Positions 8,175-17,460 of a DNA stretch of 64,000 nt are shown here, in pieces. The stretch lies in the NCBI RefSeq assembly GCF_026151655.1, contig NZ_JAMQPN010000003.1, forward strand, positions 248,001 to 312,000, written 5' to 3'. The position numbers and the translations under genes are program-made. The stretch is from Leptospira soteropolitanensis. Lineage in GTDB: Bacteria > Spirochaetota > Leptospiria > Leptospirales > Leptospiraceae. Every line of letters begins with the position of its first letter. Positions within the stretch are counted from its first letter, which is position 1. Below the pieces are notes generated by a model, which saw nothing but the letters and a program-made list of their open reading frames with translations, did no database searches and was not told the origin of the DNA.

Positions 8175-8190
8175 CGGATTCTCCTCCGAT
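8173..8190 (-). promoter_or_regulatory. Hairpin hiding the ribosome site of transposase 1
   Basis: ATCGGA and TCCGAT form a perfect 6-bp stem around a loop holding the purine-rich ribosome site, and the stem includes two bases of the start codon. Such hairpins are known in other insertion sequences to block translation of read-through transcripts from outside. Element 2 has the same arrangement with a different sequence. Confidence 0.55.
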
Positions 8191-8354
8191 ACTCAATGTA
8201 AGTGTTACCTATGTGAGTTGTCTCTTTTGTTACCTATCTGACCTATCCATACCATTTTGAGTGTACTCGTACATCCTTTACAGTTTTGTCCTGGTACATA
8301 CTTTACAAAAAGTATGACTAAAATCCTGATTCAGACGTTAAAGAGGATGGCACT

Positions 8355-9515
8355 TTAGTTTTTAAATTGCAACAATTTTCCTGTATAAAGGTCTATTACT
8401 CCAAGACTCACTCCATAAAAATGAATCTTCACATGTCTATCTGAGATCTCTTCCAGACCGACTTCCTCTAATGCAAGTGCGGAAGATAAAAAGATCCGAT
8501 GACCTTCAAAATGAAGATTCCCTATGTCATTGACTTCTCCGATCATTATGTTTGTTGGATAAGAAGCTTTTACAATCCGTTTTGGGAACTTCTTTGTAGA
8601 CTTTCGGTAATGGTCAGCAGGAAAAGAATTTTGTATTCCTTCATGTGGTCTTAGATAATTAAATTCTTTTTGGAAGTCTCGAAATGCTTTTTGTTGTGTC
8701 TCTAAACTAGACCTTGGAGGCAAAGCCGTTTCTTCCTTTAAGGTTTTATGCATTCTTTCATGCCTACCATTTTGTTGTGGTTTCCCTGGCTCAATTCTCT
8801 CTAACTTAATGCCTAGTTTGATCCACCAAACAGAAAGTTTACTAAGGCCAGCAAGTGCATTCGAAGCAAATGGTGGACCGTTGTCCGTTCGAATCGCAAG
8901 TGGCATCCCATAAAGTTTAAATAACTTCGTAAATTCATTGATTACGTTGGTCGTATCTGCTTTGGAAACAATCTCACAACAGAGTAAAAAGCGGCTATAG
9001 GCATCTGTGACGGTTAATGGTGTGCATCTTTCTCCATCCCCAACAGTGAAATGGCCCTTAAAATCAGCGCACCAAATATCATTGGGTCCGAGCGCATGCG
9101 AGAATGGTTGATCGATGGATTGTTTACGGATCCTTCTTTTGGGAGGTTTAATAAAGTTGTTTTGTTTCAGAATACGACCCACAGTACTTGGATGAGGCCA
9201 TTTTTTAATCATATGAAACCGAGCTGAAAGTGATGCTAAGAGTTTTCTTGCTCCCCACCGTGGATGGTCTTTTCTCTCTTGTAAGATTAGTTCAATGATT
9301 TTCTTTCGAGTTTGGTGAGGATGGTGTTTCGGTCTTCGACTTTTATCTTTTAACCCATCGATCCCATACAGCTTATACTGTTCTAAGTATTTATACCCAG
9401 TCACTCGACTGATACTGAATTCATGGCAAAGGTCAGTGAGAGACCAACCACCACGTTTCCAAGCGACAACAAATTTCATTCTTTCTTCAAACACGTTTGT
9501 TTCCTTCCAAGCCAT
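8355..9515 (-). CDS. IS481-family DDE transposase (element 2)
   Basis: This 386-residue protein has the same architecture as the element 1 transposase. The helix-turn-helix is LTDLCHEFSISRVTGYKYL, and the catalytic residues are D in WCADFKGHF, D in RTDNGPPF and E in NGRHERMHKTLKEE. All three acidic residues are present and the frame is uninterrupted, so it should be active. ATG at 9515 follows an AGGAG site enclosed in a hairpin (9517-9533). It recognises its own terminal repeats, which differ from those of element 1, so the two are unlikely to mobilise each other. Confidence 0.92.
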   Translation of the reverse strand: MAWKETNVFEERMKFVVAWKRGGWSLTDLCHEFSISRVTGYKYLEQYKLYGIDGLKDKSRRPKHHPHQTRKKIIELILQERKDHPRWGARKLLASLSARFHMIKKWPHPSTVGRILKQNNFIKPPKRRIRKQSIDQPFSHALGPNDIWCADFKGHFTVGDGERCTPLTVTDAYSRFLLCCEIVSKADTTNVINEFTKLFKLYGMPLAIRTDNGPPFASNALAGLSKLSVWWIKLGIKLERIEPGKPQQNGRHERMHKTLKEETALPPRSSLETQQKAFRDFQKEFNYLRPHEGIQNSFPADHYRKSTKKFPKRIVKASYPTNIMIGEVNDIGNLHFEGHRIFLSSALALEEVGLEEISDRHVKIHFYGVSLGVIDLYTGKLLQFKN

Positions 9516-9516
9516 G

Positions 9517-9533
9517 ACACACTCCTGGTGTGT
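9517..9533 (-). promoter_or_regulatory. Hairpin hiding the ribosome site of transposase 2
   Basis: ACACAC and GTGTGT form a 6-bp stem whose 5-base loop, on the coding strand, holds most of the AGGAG ribosome site. The start codon follows 1 bp away. It parallels the hairpin before transposase 1, though the sequences are unrelated. Confidence 0.5.
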
Positions 9534-9625
9534 ACATCGTGTTCTGAATCGAAGAATTAGATTCTTGTTTGTAAAGGATGTAGTGAGATCAATTTGTAAG
9601 GGATGAAACTAGCACGGACCCGGCC

Positions 9626-9677
9626 GTATAGAAAGGCCATCGGTAACACATTAGATCACTCACGTGGGTTACACTTT
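9626..9677. mobile_element. Solo end of an element-1-type IS
   Basis: GTATAGAAAGGCC, then ATCGGTAACAC, then ATTAGATCACTCACGTGGGTTACACTTT match the left terminus of element 1 (6941-6993) with only a few differences. After 9677 the similarity stops and no transposase follows. It is therefore a leftover end of a third, related element, in the same orientation as the left end of element 1. It shows repeated insertion and decay at this spot. Confidence 0.65.
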
Positions 9678-9756
9678 GATTCCGTATTCAAAAACCAGCC
9701 TATAACAATTGGTATATTTTTAATTCTCTATAAAAGTTAATAATTTTTTACTTTTT

Positions 9757-9791
9757 GTCTCAAAGAATTCTATGAGACTTTTTCATTTTTT
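9757..9791 (+). terminator. Possible intrinsic terminator
   Basis: GTCTCA (9757-9762) and TGAGAC (9773-9778) form a 6-bp stem followed by TTTTTCATTTTTT. It would stop transcription coming rightward out of the IS region before the gene at 9938. The rest of 9678-9937 is AT-rich and shows nothing else I can name. Confidence 0.4.
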
Positions 9792-9937
9792 AATAATTGT
9801 AAAGTTTGTTATAAATTTTAAGACGAAACGTTATGCTTGTAGTGATATTCATGGTTTCTATATTCAAAAACTCTAAAATAAAAAATAAATTGCCTAATCG
9901 GACATAGTTTTCATTTTGCATTTATATTTTTAGAATT

Positions 9938-10906
9938 ATGCAAGAAATAAAAACAAAAATAACTTACAACATCAAAAGAGATTCTATAGTAACAGGTTTT
10001 GAGAGAATCTTATTTGAAAGAGATCACAATGGGAATCTATGGATTGGTTCTTGGAACCAAAGCCCAATTCTTTATAAAATCGATGAAACCCAAATCACAA
10101 GATTCGAATTCCCTATTGGTTATTACTTAGCAAGCGACAATCCATTTGATTCAAATCCTGATAATGTATTGTTTGGATCTTCGAATTCTATATTATACTT
10201 CAGAGACGATCAATTTTTTAGTCTTCCTTCTCCAAAGTTAGCAAACCCATCTCCATACCAGATTTTGAATCTTGGAATCTACACTTACGTTATTTTTGCC
10301 AATACAAGCGGGAGAAAACAAATCCATAGATGGAATGGGACAAATTGGGAAATCTTGAATTGCGATTTGGAATTTCAAAATCTATATAATCTAAAACAAA
10401 TTAGTAATGATAAAATTTTAGTTACAGAAGGGAATACAGAAATTGCGTATATATTAGACCTAAATGGGAAATTGATTTCTGAATTTGCACCAAGTGTTGC
10501 CCCAATGAAAGTCAAAATCAATTCGAAAACAATATATCTATTTTCTGGTTCAAAGTTGGAAGTAAGAAACAGCGATGGGGAACTAAAGAGTTTACTTGAT
10601 TTATATGATGAAACAATGAAAACATATTTTGGCTCATACTTAGAGTTTATAGATGTATTTATTCAAAACGAATCTAATTTGGTTTTGTTATTAAAGGAAA
10701 GAAACAAAAAAATATCAAAAAAATATTTGTTAAATTTTAATTTAGATACTTTGACTCTTACCCCTCACCCCCTACATGAAAAATTGAATTCAGATTTAAA
10801 TTTACTACGCCTTGAGATCGATAATTCGGGAGATTATTGGTTCAAAATTTATGGGAACCACTACTCAGAATCCTTTTTAACATTTAACGCGGAACTCACA
10901 ATATGA
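9938..10906 (+). CDS. Hypothetical protein with beta-propeller-like repeats
   Basis: This 322-residue protein has no signal peptide or membrane span. Early residues include FERDHNGNLWIGSWNQ, and further on there are repeated short strands with turns such as DLNGKLIS, NSDGELKS and DNSGDYWFK. These DxxG and NG turns spaced through beta-rich sequence suggest a propeller of WD/two-component-regulator type, but no family is certain. Its stop overlaps the ATG of the next gene (ATGA at 10903-10906), so the two proteins are made together and may interact. It is not related by eye to anything else in the window. Confidence 0.6.
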   Translation: MQEIKTKITYNIKRDSIVTGFERILFERDHNGNLWIGSWNQSPILYKIDETQITRFEFPIGYYLASDNPFDSNPDNVLFGSSNSILYFRDDQFFSLPSPKLANPSPYQILNLGIYTYVIFANTSGRKQIHRWNGTNWEILNCDLEFQNLYNLKQISNDKILVTEGNTEIAYILDLNGKLISEFAPSVAPMKVKINSKTIYLFSGSKLEVRNSDGELKSLLDLYDETMKTYFGSYLEFIDVFIQNESNLVLLLKERNKKISKKYLLNFNLDTLTLTPHPLHEKLNSDLNLLRLEIDNSGDYWFKIYGNHYSESFLTFNAELTI

Positions 10907-13900
10907 AACAACCCACACAACTCAATTTACAAAAGTCTGATTTTTACTCAGGAAATCTAAAAGAAATTATGATAGATCGGATGTTAGTGTTCCAATCGCT
11001 TAGAGATAAATTCCAGAAGGTATTTGATAAAACTAAAAATAAACTAGACCAAAGTTTTTTGAAAGAATTTGAAACCATGTATGGTTTTCGACCTGGAAAA
11101 GAAATTCTGGAATGGGAAAATGTAAAAACTGCCTATAAATCGATTATGTATGAAGTAGCCGATGTTTGGAACATGATTGACCATCACTCTGCAGAAGAGG
11201 AGGAAATGGAAGAAGATGAAGATGGTGGTTTTGATTATGCTATTTCCTCCGCAGCTAGATTAACAAAAATTAAGGACCCGGAAGAAATACTCTCTTGGTT
11301 GGTCGGCACTTACAGTGGACTCATGTTTTTATTCAACGGCTCTTTTGCTTTTGCTTCGGATGGAGGTGGCGACACTTGTTGGATCAATCTTTTGCCTAAT
11401 GAAAACGAATCGGTAGAGGTAAATTACTATAATCATGAAATTGGCGAATTAGAAAACCTTCCCTATTTTTCCATTTCACATTTCATCGCTGACAATTGGA
11501 ATAATGATTCACATGAAAGTTATGACGAGGATGAGAACGAACAAGAATTCGAAGAAGAAGATACAGATAAAAAAATAAAAGAACCTATTCTAACTTCGAA
11601 AATCAAAGAGAGTATAATTAAGGCTTTCGAAAAAGAAGCTACAAAACTATACGAAAAGAAACCTATCTATAACAATTCACTAGATATGTTTGAAAGATCG
11701 GCTTGGTTACTTGGTCATACTTATGGCGAACCTGCTTATGCATTTACTGATAAACTCTCAAATGCTCCTTCTTATGCGCTTTGGGAAGAAGAAAAAGAAG
11801 ATATCAAAAAGTTCCCAAATTTAGCAGCCTATTGGATTCTTCACCACTTTTATTTAAAAAATGATGATGCTTGTAGAGAAACCATTAAACTTGCAAACAA
11901 ATCAAAAGGAAAAATAATTCCTAAAATTTGTGAACACGTAATTGCCTATTTAGATGGAAAATCCAAGTCATTATTCAATCTACCTTCAGATAAGATAGAA
12001 AAAATTCGATCCCAAAGCTTTATCAACGCTGACCCAAAACAAATTGAACCAAAAAATATTAAACTATACAATGATAGTTTAGGTCTCTCCAATCTTAACA
12101 CTATTTCAAAGAAAGACCTTGAATCAAGGATAAAGACTGAGGAAAATCTTTTCAAAATCATCGAAGAATACCCTGATGATGTAAACACACATGACATTAT
12201 CCTAAAAGAAATTTCTAAAAAAGATCCAAACCTAAAAAAACTGATCGAAGACTATTTTAGAGAACGAACAGATAGTGCTTATAATACATGGCCATACAAT
12301 TCAGAAAAGTTAGACAAACGACTCTCTATTGTTATAAATGCAGCCTTTCGACAAGGATTGAAATACGACGCAGAGAATAAAAAAGCTTTTTGCGGGATTA
12401 CAAAAACAGTCGGGATGTTAGACGACGACCATGCAATGGTTTCTTATAGAGAGGCAGTTCATAAACTCAAACAAGATGATCCAAGATTAGAATACGTTGT
12501 AGAAGCATTAATCAAAAGCGAACACAAAGAAGCTGTTTCCATCTTGGCGGATGCTGCTTGGCGAACATTTGAGACATTAGATAATGTTAAAGAAATTCGA
12601 CAAAAAGTACAAAAAGAAGGACCGACCTTGAACAATATGTTCACTGTCTATACCCACCTAAATGAAGCACTACAAGAACGAATTTTAACATTAGATGAAG
12701 TATCAGTCCAACTGATTCAGAAACTTTTCACTTATAAAGATCATCTAGGTTTTTTTGGAATAAGTGCCGGAAATGCATTTTCTGTATGTGCTCACTTAGA
12801 TCTAAAAGAACATACAGAAATCATTGCCAACTATGTTCGAAATAGTTTCCAAATCAAAGGTGGAGACAGGAAGTCTTATCTCGAATTAAGTCAAATCATC
12901 AACATCTCGGAAGCTGCTTTAGCCTGGGCCAAAATGGAGCCTGAAAAGGCAAAACAAGAGTTAAACGAATTTTTTGTAAAACTGGAAAACTCTAATTATC
13001 CCGGTATAGCCATTGATCTAAGAGCCTGTTATATAGCAGGATTATTACTTTTGGAACCGGATAATAATGATTATTTGACTTTTGCAGAACGTATCCTTGG
13101 AAACAAAGGTGACCAAGTCAGAGTTTATGGAATCATTCGATGGATTAGAAAACAAAAAGTTCAAAAATTCAAAGATCATCTTTGGTATCACATTTATGCT
13201 GACCCAGACCCTATGGTTGATTATTCTTGGAGTTACATTGAAGTGGAAGCAAGACGCGCATGGATTATACTCACTGGGGAAGATGCTCCAGAATTTGATA
13301 CGTCTGATAAGTATGCAAACTCACTTTCAAAAAATAAATCTCAATTACCAGAAGCAATTCTTCATCCGGAAAAGTATAGTATCCAACATGTATTTGAGAG
13401 AATTCGAGAAACCAAATACAAACATGAAGATGTAATCCGATATGGAGGACCTTGGCTTGTAGAATCCTTACGGTTTTCATTAGATGAATATAAATATTCA
13501 GGGTCTTATGACAGATGGGAAGCAATCAAAGCTTTGTTTTTCCAAGGTCCTGGTGTCTATCCGTACTTTCTGGAAATTTTCCAATTACCTTATGCAGCAC
13601 CCTCATGGAAAGCCTATCTATTACAATTTATGCGAGTGATGGAACCTGAATCTTTAAAATGGAAAAAGGTTTTAACAATGGAAGTAAATGAAATAAAACA
13701 ACTGCTAGAACAACCTACTCCCAATTGGTTTGTTTGGACTGATTTATTAGCAGCAAGGTTATATTTGTTAGAAGGTGAATCTTCTTTTGATACGATCTCT
13801 CAAGTGATCAAGAGGCGTCTAGAAATGACAAATCATGATTCCTACGATTCTAGTATATATGAAGAATCTCTTGGACTTAGGTTACCATTACTCTGGAGAA

Positions 13901-14280
13901 GGTATGGTAAAAAAGGAGATGATTGTATCGAATCTCATTGGAAAAAAGCAAAAAAAAGTTCTGAAACTTTTACAATGTTAGAAATGGCTGCCAGACGAAA
14001 GTTAGATGATAAAATCCCCGAAATGACAGAGATCAAAGAACCTGGAATTTTACTCACATTTTATCCCGAACAAAGGGAATACGGTTGGCACACATGGATC
14101 CACTTGACAAAAGAAACCATACGATTTGGAACCAATGAATTTCACCTGCAATCTGTACTTCCGGATTCTAAAACGGAATCAAGTATGCAAGCGACTGAAG
14201 CAAATTTGAAAAATGTTTGGGATATGGCACATATTCTAGGTTATACGATATCAAAGAAAAAACCGAAAGGAAAAAAATAG
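10903..14280 (+). CDS. Large protein with N-terminal SUKH-like region and helical repeats
   Basis: This 1125-residue soluble protein has three parts. Residues ~45-200 resemble the SUKH/SMI1-KNR4 fold: FRPGKEILEWENV, LVGTYSGLMFLFNGSFAFAS, then DGGGDTCWINL and an acidic stretch EEEEMEEDEDGG. Residues ~250-1020 are helical, with segments about 35-45 residues apart that look like HEAT-type repeats. The last ~100 residues contain WIHLTKETIRFGTNEF and may form a small beta domain. SUKH proteins are often immunity factors against secreted toxins, but no toxin gene is adjacent. It is translationally coupled to the propeller-like gene. The function is unknown; a scaffold or immunity role is a guess. 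Confidence 0.6.
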   Translation: MKQPTQLNLQKSDFYSGNLKEIMIDRMLVFQSLRDKFQKVFDKTKNKLDQSFLKEFETMYGFRPGKEILEWENVKTAYKSIMYEVADVWNMIDHHSAEEEEMEEDEDGGFDYAISSAARLTKIKDPEEILSWLVGTYSGLMFLFNGSFAFASDGGGDTCWINLLPNENESVEVNYYNHEIGELENLPYFSISHFIADNWNNDSHESYDEDENEQEFEEEDTDKKIKEPILTSKIKESIIKAFEKEATKLYEKKPIYNNSLDMFERSAWLLGHTYGEPAYAFTDKLSNAPSYALWEEEKEDIKKFPNLAAYWILHHFYLKNDDACRETIKLANKSKGKIIPKICEHVIAYLDGKSKSLFNLPSDKIEKIRSQSFINADPKQIEPKNIKLYNDSLGLSNLNTISKKDLESRIKTEENLFKIIEEYPDDVNTHDIILKEISKKDPNLKKLIEDYFRERTDSAYNTWPYNSEKLDKRLSIVINAAFRQGLKYDAENKKAFCGITKTVGMLDDDHAMVSYREAVHKLKQDDPRLEYVVEALIKSEHKEAVSILADAAWRTFETLDNVKEIRQKVQKEGPTLNNMFTVYTHLNEALQERILTLDEVSVQLIQKLFTYKDHLGFFGISAGNAFSVCAHLDLKEHTEIIANYVRNSFQIKGGDRKSYLELSQIINISEAALAWAKMEPEKAKQELNEFFVKLENSNYPGIAIDLRACYIAGLLLLEPDNNDYLTFAERILGNKGDQVRVYGIIRWIRKQKVQKFKDHLWYHIYADPDPMVDYSWSYIEVEARRAWIILTGEDAPEFDTSDKYANSLSKNKSQLPEAILHPEKYSIQHVFERIRETKYKHEDVIRYGGPWLVESLRFSLDEYKYSGSYDRWEAIKALFFQGPGVYPYFLEIFQLPYAAPSWKAYLLQFMRVMEPESLKWKKVLTMEVNEIKQLLEQPTPNWFVWTDLLAARLYLLEGESSFDTISQVIKRRLEMTNHDSYDSSIYEESLGLRLPLLWRRYGKKGDDCIESHWKKAKKSSETFTMLEMAARRKLDDKIPEMTEIKEPGILLTFYPEQREYGWHTWIHLTKETIRFGTNEFHLQSVLPDSKTESSMQATEANLKNVWDMAHILGYTISKKKPKGKK

Positions 14281-14300
14281 CGATTTGTTTAGTATCTATC

Positions 14301-14356
14301 GTAACCATCTTATAACCATTGGCAGTTTGGTGCAGCTATGGAAATAAGATGGTTAC
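14301..14356. terminator. Bidirectional hairpin between convergent genes
   Basis: GTAACCATCTTAT (14301-14313) and ATAAGATGGTTAC (14344-14356) are perfect 13-bp arms separated by 30 bp. The right arm overlaps the stop of the AraC-type gene on the other strand. The position between convergent genes suggests a shared terminator, although there is no long T-tract. Confidence 0.5.
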
Positions 14357-15447
14357 GGTATTCGACCTTTTACAATCGATTTTGCATATTCACTCGGTGA
14401 CTTCTTTTTTAGGGACTTAAAAGCTAAATTAAAATTTGCTTTAGAATTAAAGCCTACTTGGTATGCCAGTGAAAGTAAATTTGCCTTTGGCTCTTTTTCT
14501 AACAATCGACAAACTTCAGCAATACGGCACTCGTTGATTAAACGATTAAAGTTCATTCCCAAAAAAGCATTGATGTACTCGCTGAGTTGATAATCCTTGA
14601 TTCCTAATTTTTCCGATAGAGATGCTAAACTCAAATCTTCCTCTCGGTAAACGCACTCGACTTTCAATAAGTAATCGAGGTCTTTTTGTAATTTCTCTAA
14701 ATCTAAGTTTAGAATACGAGAAGTACGATAAGATTGCCTAAGACCGGGAAGAATATCTTTAAATAACTCGTGGTTGATTTCTGTTCCGATAAAAGCAATA
14801 ACTGCCATAAGTGTAGCAAGCCCTGCAGTAAAATAGATTCCGTAATGCCATCGTAAAATAGTACTAAGGAGAATAAAACCAGCAAAGGTAATGTTCCCTT
14901 TTAAAATCATTCCGAGAATCTGAACTCCTAACTTTGCCTCTTGATTCGGATTATTATAAAGGATATTTCTATATTGATAAATCATTCCTAGAAAAACACC
15001 CATCCAATAGAGACAACCTAAAATGGATATAATTTCGGGAAAAGAAATAGGTTCTCCCGCAAAACTTTGATTCATTGTTTGCGAAAGAGTATTTGGTGCA
15101 AACCATTGTAATGTTAATAGTAAAAGAAAAACAAGAAAGGTAGGATATAAACGATACAATTTTTTAAAAGGGACAGGTTCTGTACTCAAAAACTGTTCGA
15201 TTGTATACTGCATACTCCCAGGAATTAAATAAATCACAGGGACATACCCTTGATTCAAAATAAAAGTTTCAAATTCTATGCCAGCAAACAGACGATAGGC
15301 GTATAAAATCAAAATCCCACCAGAAAAGGCAGCAATCATAGCAAAAGGAAATCCTTTGGATCCTTTTTCTTTTACAAGGATACCAATTCCCAATATAAAG
15401 TGATACCAAGCTCCAAACTGGAGCCAAGAACCGAAGAATTCCCACAT
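14353..15447 (-). CDS. AraC-type regulator with N-terminal membrane domain
   Basis: The protein has 364 residues from ATG 15447; a TTG at 15483 would add 12. The N-terminal ~210 residues are very hydrophobic, with about seven predicted spans, followed by a linker and a C-terminal AraC DNA-binding domain: LASLSEKLGIKDYQLSEYINAF is the first helix-turn-helix and LLSLAYQVGFNSKANFNLAF the second, ending with KKKSPSEYAKS. Such membrane-tethered AraC proteins are common in Leptospira and Bacteroidetes-like genomes and probably sense an envelope signal. It is divergent from the hydrolase lipoprotein gene starting at 15617, and a 22-bp palindrome lies between them, so it probably controls that gene or itself. 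Confidence 0.82.
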   Translation of the reverse strand: MWEFFGSWLQFGAWYHFILGIGILVKEKGSKGFPFAMIAAFSGGILILYAYRLFAGIEFETFILNQGYVPVIYLIPGSMQYTIEQFLSTEPVPFKKLYRLYPTFLVFLLLLTLQWFAPNTLSQTMNQSFAGEPISFPEIISILGCLYWMGVFLGMIYQYRNILYNNPNQEAKLGVQILGMILKGNITFAGFILLSTILRWHYGIYFTAGLATLMAVIAFIGTEINHELFKDILPGLRQSYRTSRILNLDLEKLQKDLDYLLKVECVYREEDLSLASLSEKLGIKDYQLSEYINAFLGMNFNRLINECRIAEVCRLLEKEPKANLLSLAYQVGFNSKANFNLAFKSLKKKSPSEYAKSIVKGRIP

Positions 15448-15545
15448 GATCGAAAAATCGTACGAAATGCACGCAACCGTCAACCTTTTGGAGGCTTTCC
15501 GTAGAGAGAATTAGTACAAAATTATGATTTTAGACCTAAAAATCT

Positions 15546-15567
15546 GTCCAAAATCGTCATTTTGGAC
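15546..15567. promoter_or_regulatory. Palindromic candidate operator
   Basis: GTCCAAAAT and ATTTTGGAC form perfect 9-bp arms around CGTC. It lies 50 bp upstream of the hydrolase start and 100 bp upstream of the divergent AraC-type regulator. AraC proteins more often bind direct repeats, so another factor, or a 5' UTR hairpin, is also possible. Confidence 0.45.
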
Positions 15568-15616
15568 GCAAGATATGGTCATTTATGGTAAATTTGGGCC
15601 AATTCAGAGGCGAATT

Positions 15617-17338
15617 ATGAAAAAGCAAAAAATCTACCGTCTGCTTTTGCCACTGGGAGTCATCCTCCTTATAGCCTGCGGACAAAATGGAAACCAAAAC
15701 TCTAGTGGAAATGCAGCCGTATTAGGTGTGTTAAATGGAGTCAATTCGGGATCTTCTGTTTCTCCAGAAGTCCTAAAACAAAGTAATGCAGCACTAACCA
15801 AAGACATTCAATCTGCATTTGCAAAAGAGAATGATGGAAGTTTCACGTTCAATGACAACATTTCGTTTCTCAGTAATGATGGTGTCAAAATCACGGGGAA
15901 CTTATTCATTCCGAAGTCAGGAGCAGGTCCCTTCCCTGCTGTGATCTTTGTAAACAGTTGGGCTCTCAATGAATACGAATACATTGTACCTGCCGCTAAA
16001 CTTGCCAAAAAAGGTTACGTTGTATTCAGTTACAACACAAGAGGATTTGGTACCTCTGGAGGGCTTATCAATGTTGCTGGCCCGAAAGACATGTCTGATC
16101 TTTCTAAAGGAGTTGATTTTTTACTTACAAATGCGCCAGTTGATGCAACAAACATTGGTATAGCTGGCATTTCTTATGGAGCCGGAATCTCCTTACTCGG
16201 GCTTAGCAAAGAACCAAGAATCAAAACTGCTATTGCTATGAGTGGATGGGGAAGTTTACCTGATTCTCTTTATGGAAACCAAACACCAAGACTTGTATGG
16301 GGACTCCTCCTCGTTACTGCAGGTTATATCACAGGAAGAATGGATCCAATCATTGCAGAAAATTTTGGAAAACTGTTAGATACAAACGATGTGGCAACTG
16401 TTTTAGCTTGGGCTAGCGAACGTTCACCAAACAGTACTGTTGCTGCCTTGAATGCAGCTGGAAAACCAGTTTATATCTCTAACAATTCTCAAGATAATCT
16501 TTTTCAACCAAACCAAATCCTACCATACTTTGAACAACTAACTGTCCCCAAAAAATTAGATTTGAATAATGGAATTCATGCTACAGCAGAAATCGGTGGC
16601 GTTCTTGGAATTGAGAATTATGTTTGGACCAATGCATATGATTGGTTTGATTATTGGTTAAAAGGAATTCAAAACGGGATCATGTCAAAACCAAAGGTCT
16701 CTATCCAAAAAAGATTTTCTGATACAAGGGTTACTTATTCGACTTGGCCAAATCCAAATAAAGTGGAACGAACTTACCATTTAAGACCAATGGGTATACT
16801 AAGTCCGGGAAAAATCACAACGACTGCAAATACAACAAACGAATCTGATACGATACTATCTGGTGGAACTAGCGCTACAACAGGCGTTCCCCTTCTATCA
16901 GAAATTTTGGACGGAGCTGTTTCTGTGCCGGTTACAACCAATGTCAACTTGATTGATCGCACCAATGCGATGGTTTATCTTTCTGATAAATTAACAAATC
17001 CACTGAAAGTAAGAGGTCGGACTTTTTACAAAGGTCGAATCAATAGTTCTGACAATTCTCCGCATGTTGTCGTGTATCTTTACGAAGTGGATATTTGGGG
17101 AACAGGAAAACTAATTTCTCATGGAACCGCTACACTTTTCGGAGTCAAAGGAAAAGATACCGACCTAAGTGTTGATTTACAAGCTGTTGCTCATGACTTC
17201 CCTGTAGGAAGCCGTATCGGTCTTGCCATCGACAATTTAGATCCTATGTATGCGGTACCAAAACCAATTTCTCTCTATACAACTTCTTTCAAACATAGCA
17301 CTTCGACTGCATCGACCCTTCGTTTTGAAAGTGAATGA
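15617..17338 (+). CDS. S15/alpha-beta hydrolase lipoprotein
   Basis: This is a 573-residue protein. I use ATG 15617, which has AGAGG upstream and starts a proper lipoprotein signal (MKKQKIYRLLLPLG... LLIAC-GQ); the frame is open further upstream but with no sense as a signal peptide. The hydrolase domain has nucleophile motif GISYGAG near residue 180, D in SQDNLF and H in GIHATAE as the likely triad. The C-terminal ~190 residues look like the jelly-roll domain of X-prolyl dipeptidyl peptidases (peptidase S15), including VYLYEVDIWG. It is probably an acyl or peptide hydrolase anchored in the envelope; the substrate is unknown. A strong terminator follows at 17461. Confidence 0.8.
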   Translation: MKKQKIYRLLLPLGVILLIACGQNGNQNSSGNAAVLGVLNGVNSGSSVSPEVLKQSNAALTKDIQSAFAKENDGSFTFNDNISFLSNDGVKITGNLFIPKSGAGPFPAVIFVNSWALNEYEYIVPAAKLAKKGYVVFSYNTRGFGTSGGLINVAGPKDMSDLSKGVDFLLTNAPVDATNIGIAGISYGAGISLLGLSKEPRIKTAIAMSGWGSLPDSLYGNQTPRLVWGLLLVTAGYITGRMDPIIAENFGKLLDTNDVATVLAWASERSPNSTVAALNAAGKPVYISNNSQDNLFQPNQILPYFEQLTVPKKLDLNNGIHATAEIGGVLGIENYVWTNAYDWFDYWLKGIQNGIMSKPKVSIQKRFSDTRVTYSTWPNPNKVERTYHLRPMGILSPGKITTTANTTNESDTILSGGTSATTGVPLLSEILDGAVSVPVTTNVNLIDRTNAMVYLSDKLTNPLKVRGRTFYKGRINSSDNSPHVVVYLYEVDIWGTGKLISHGTATLFGVKGKDTDLSVDLQAVAHDFPVGSRIGLAIDNLDPMYAVPKPISLYTTSFKHSTSTASTLRFESE

Positions 17339-17460
17339 GGAAATTGAATAAAGAATGAAAGCAATCCAACTAAATTGAAACATTCATAACCTTTTCGACC
17401 GTCGAAATGGCAATATTAGGAATAGGTTCAATCTCGTATGTAAGCTGTTAGCTTATTTAT

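Larger units (their letters stand above)
6940..8254 (-). mobile_element. IS481-family insertion sequence, element 1 (intact)
   Basis: The element is about 1315 bp and is bounded by imperfect inverted repeats. The best-matched parts are 6955-6992 and 8200-8237 (38 bp each, e.g. CTCACATGGGTGACACTT against CTCACATAGGTAACACTT). Similarity continues outward to TATAGAAAGG on the left and its counterpart near 8242-8251, and both ends begin with TG. One transposase gene fills the interior. No clear target-site duplication is seen. The element sits directly against element 2 (7 bp between them). Confidence 0.75.
8262..9614 (-). mobile_element. IS481-family insertion sequence, element 2 (intact)
   Basis: The element is about 1350 bp with 40-bp terminal inverted repeats at 8272-8311 and 9566-9605. 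Each repeat contains two copies of a CATCCTTTACA-type motif spaced about 28 bp apart, probably the transposase binding sites. The outermost bases are TG at both ends. A single transposase gene lies inside. The left end is 7 bp from element 1. Confidence 0.75.

Noticed and set aside
13082..13435. Frame of 117 codons inside the 1125-residue gene.
   Set aside because: It is an out-of-frame shadow of an uninterrupted long gene.
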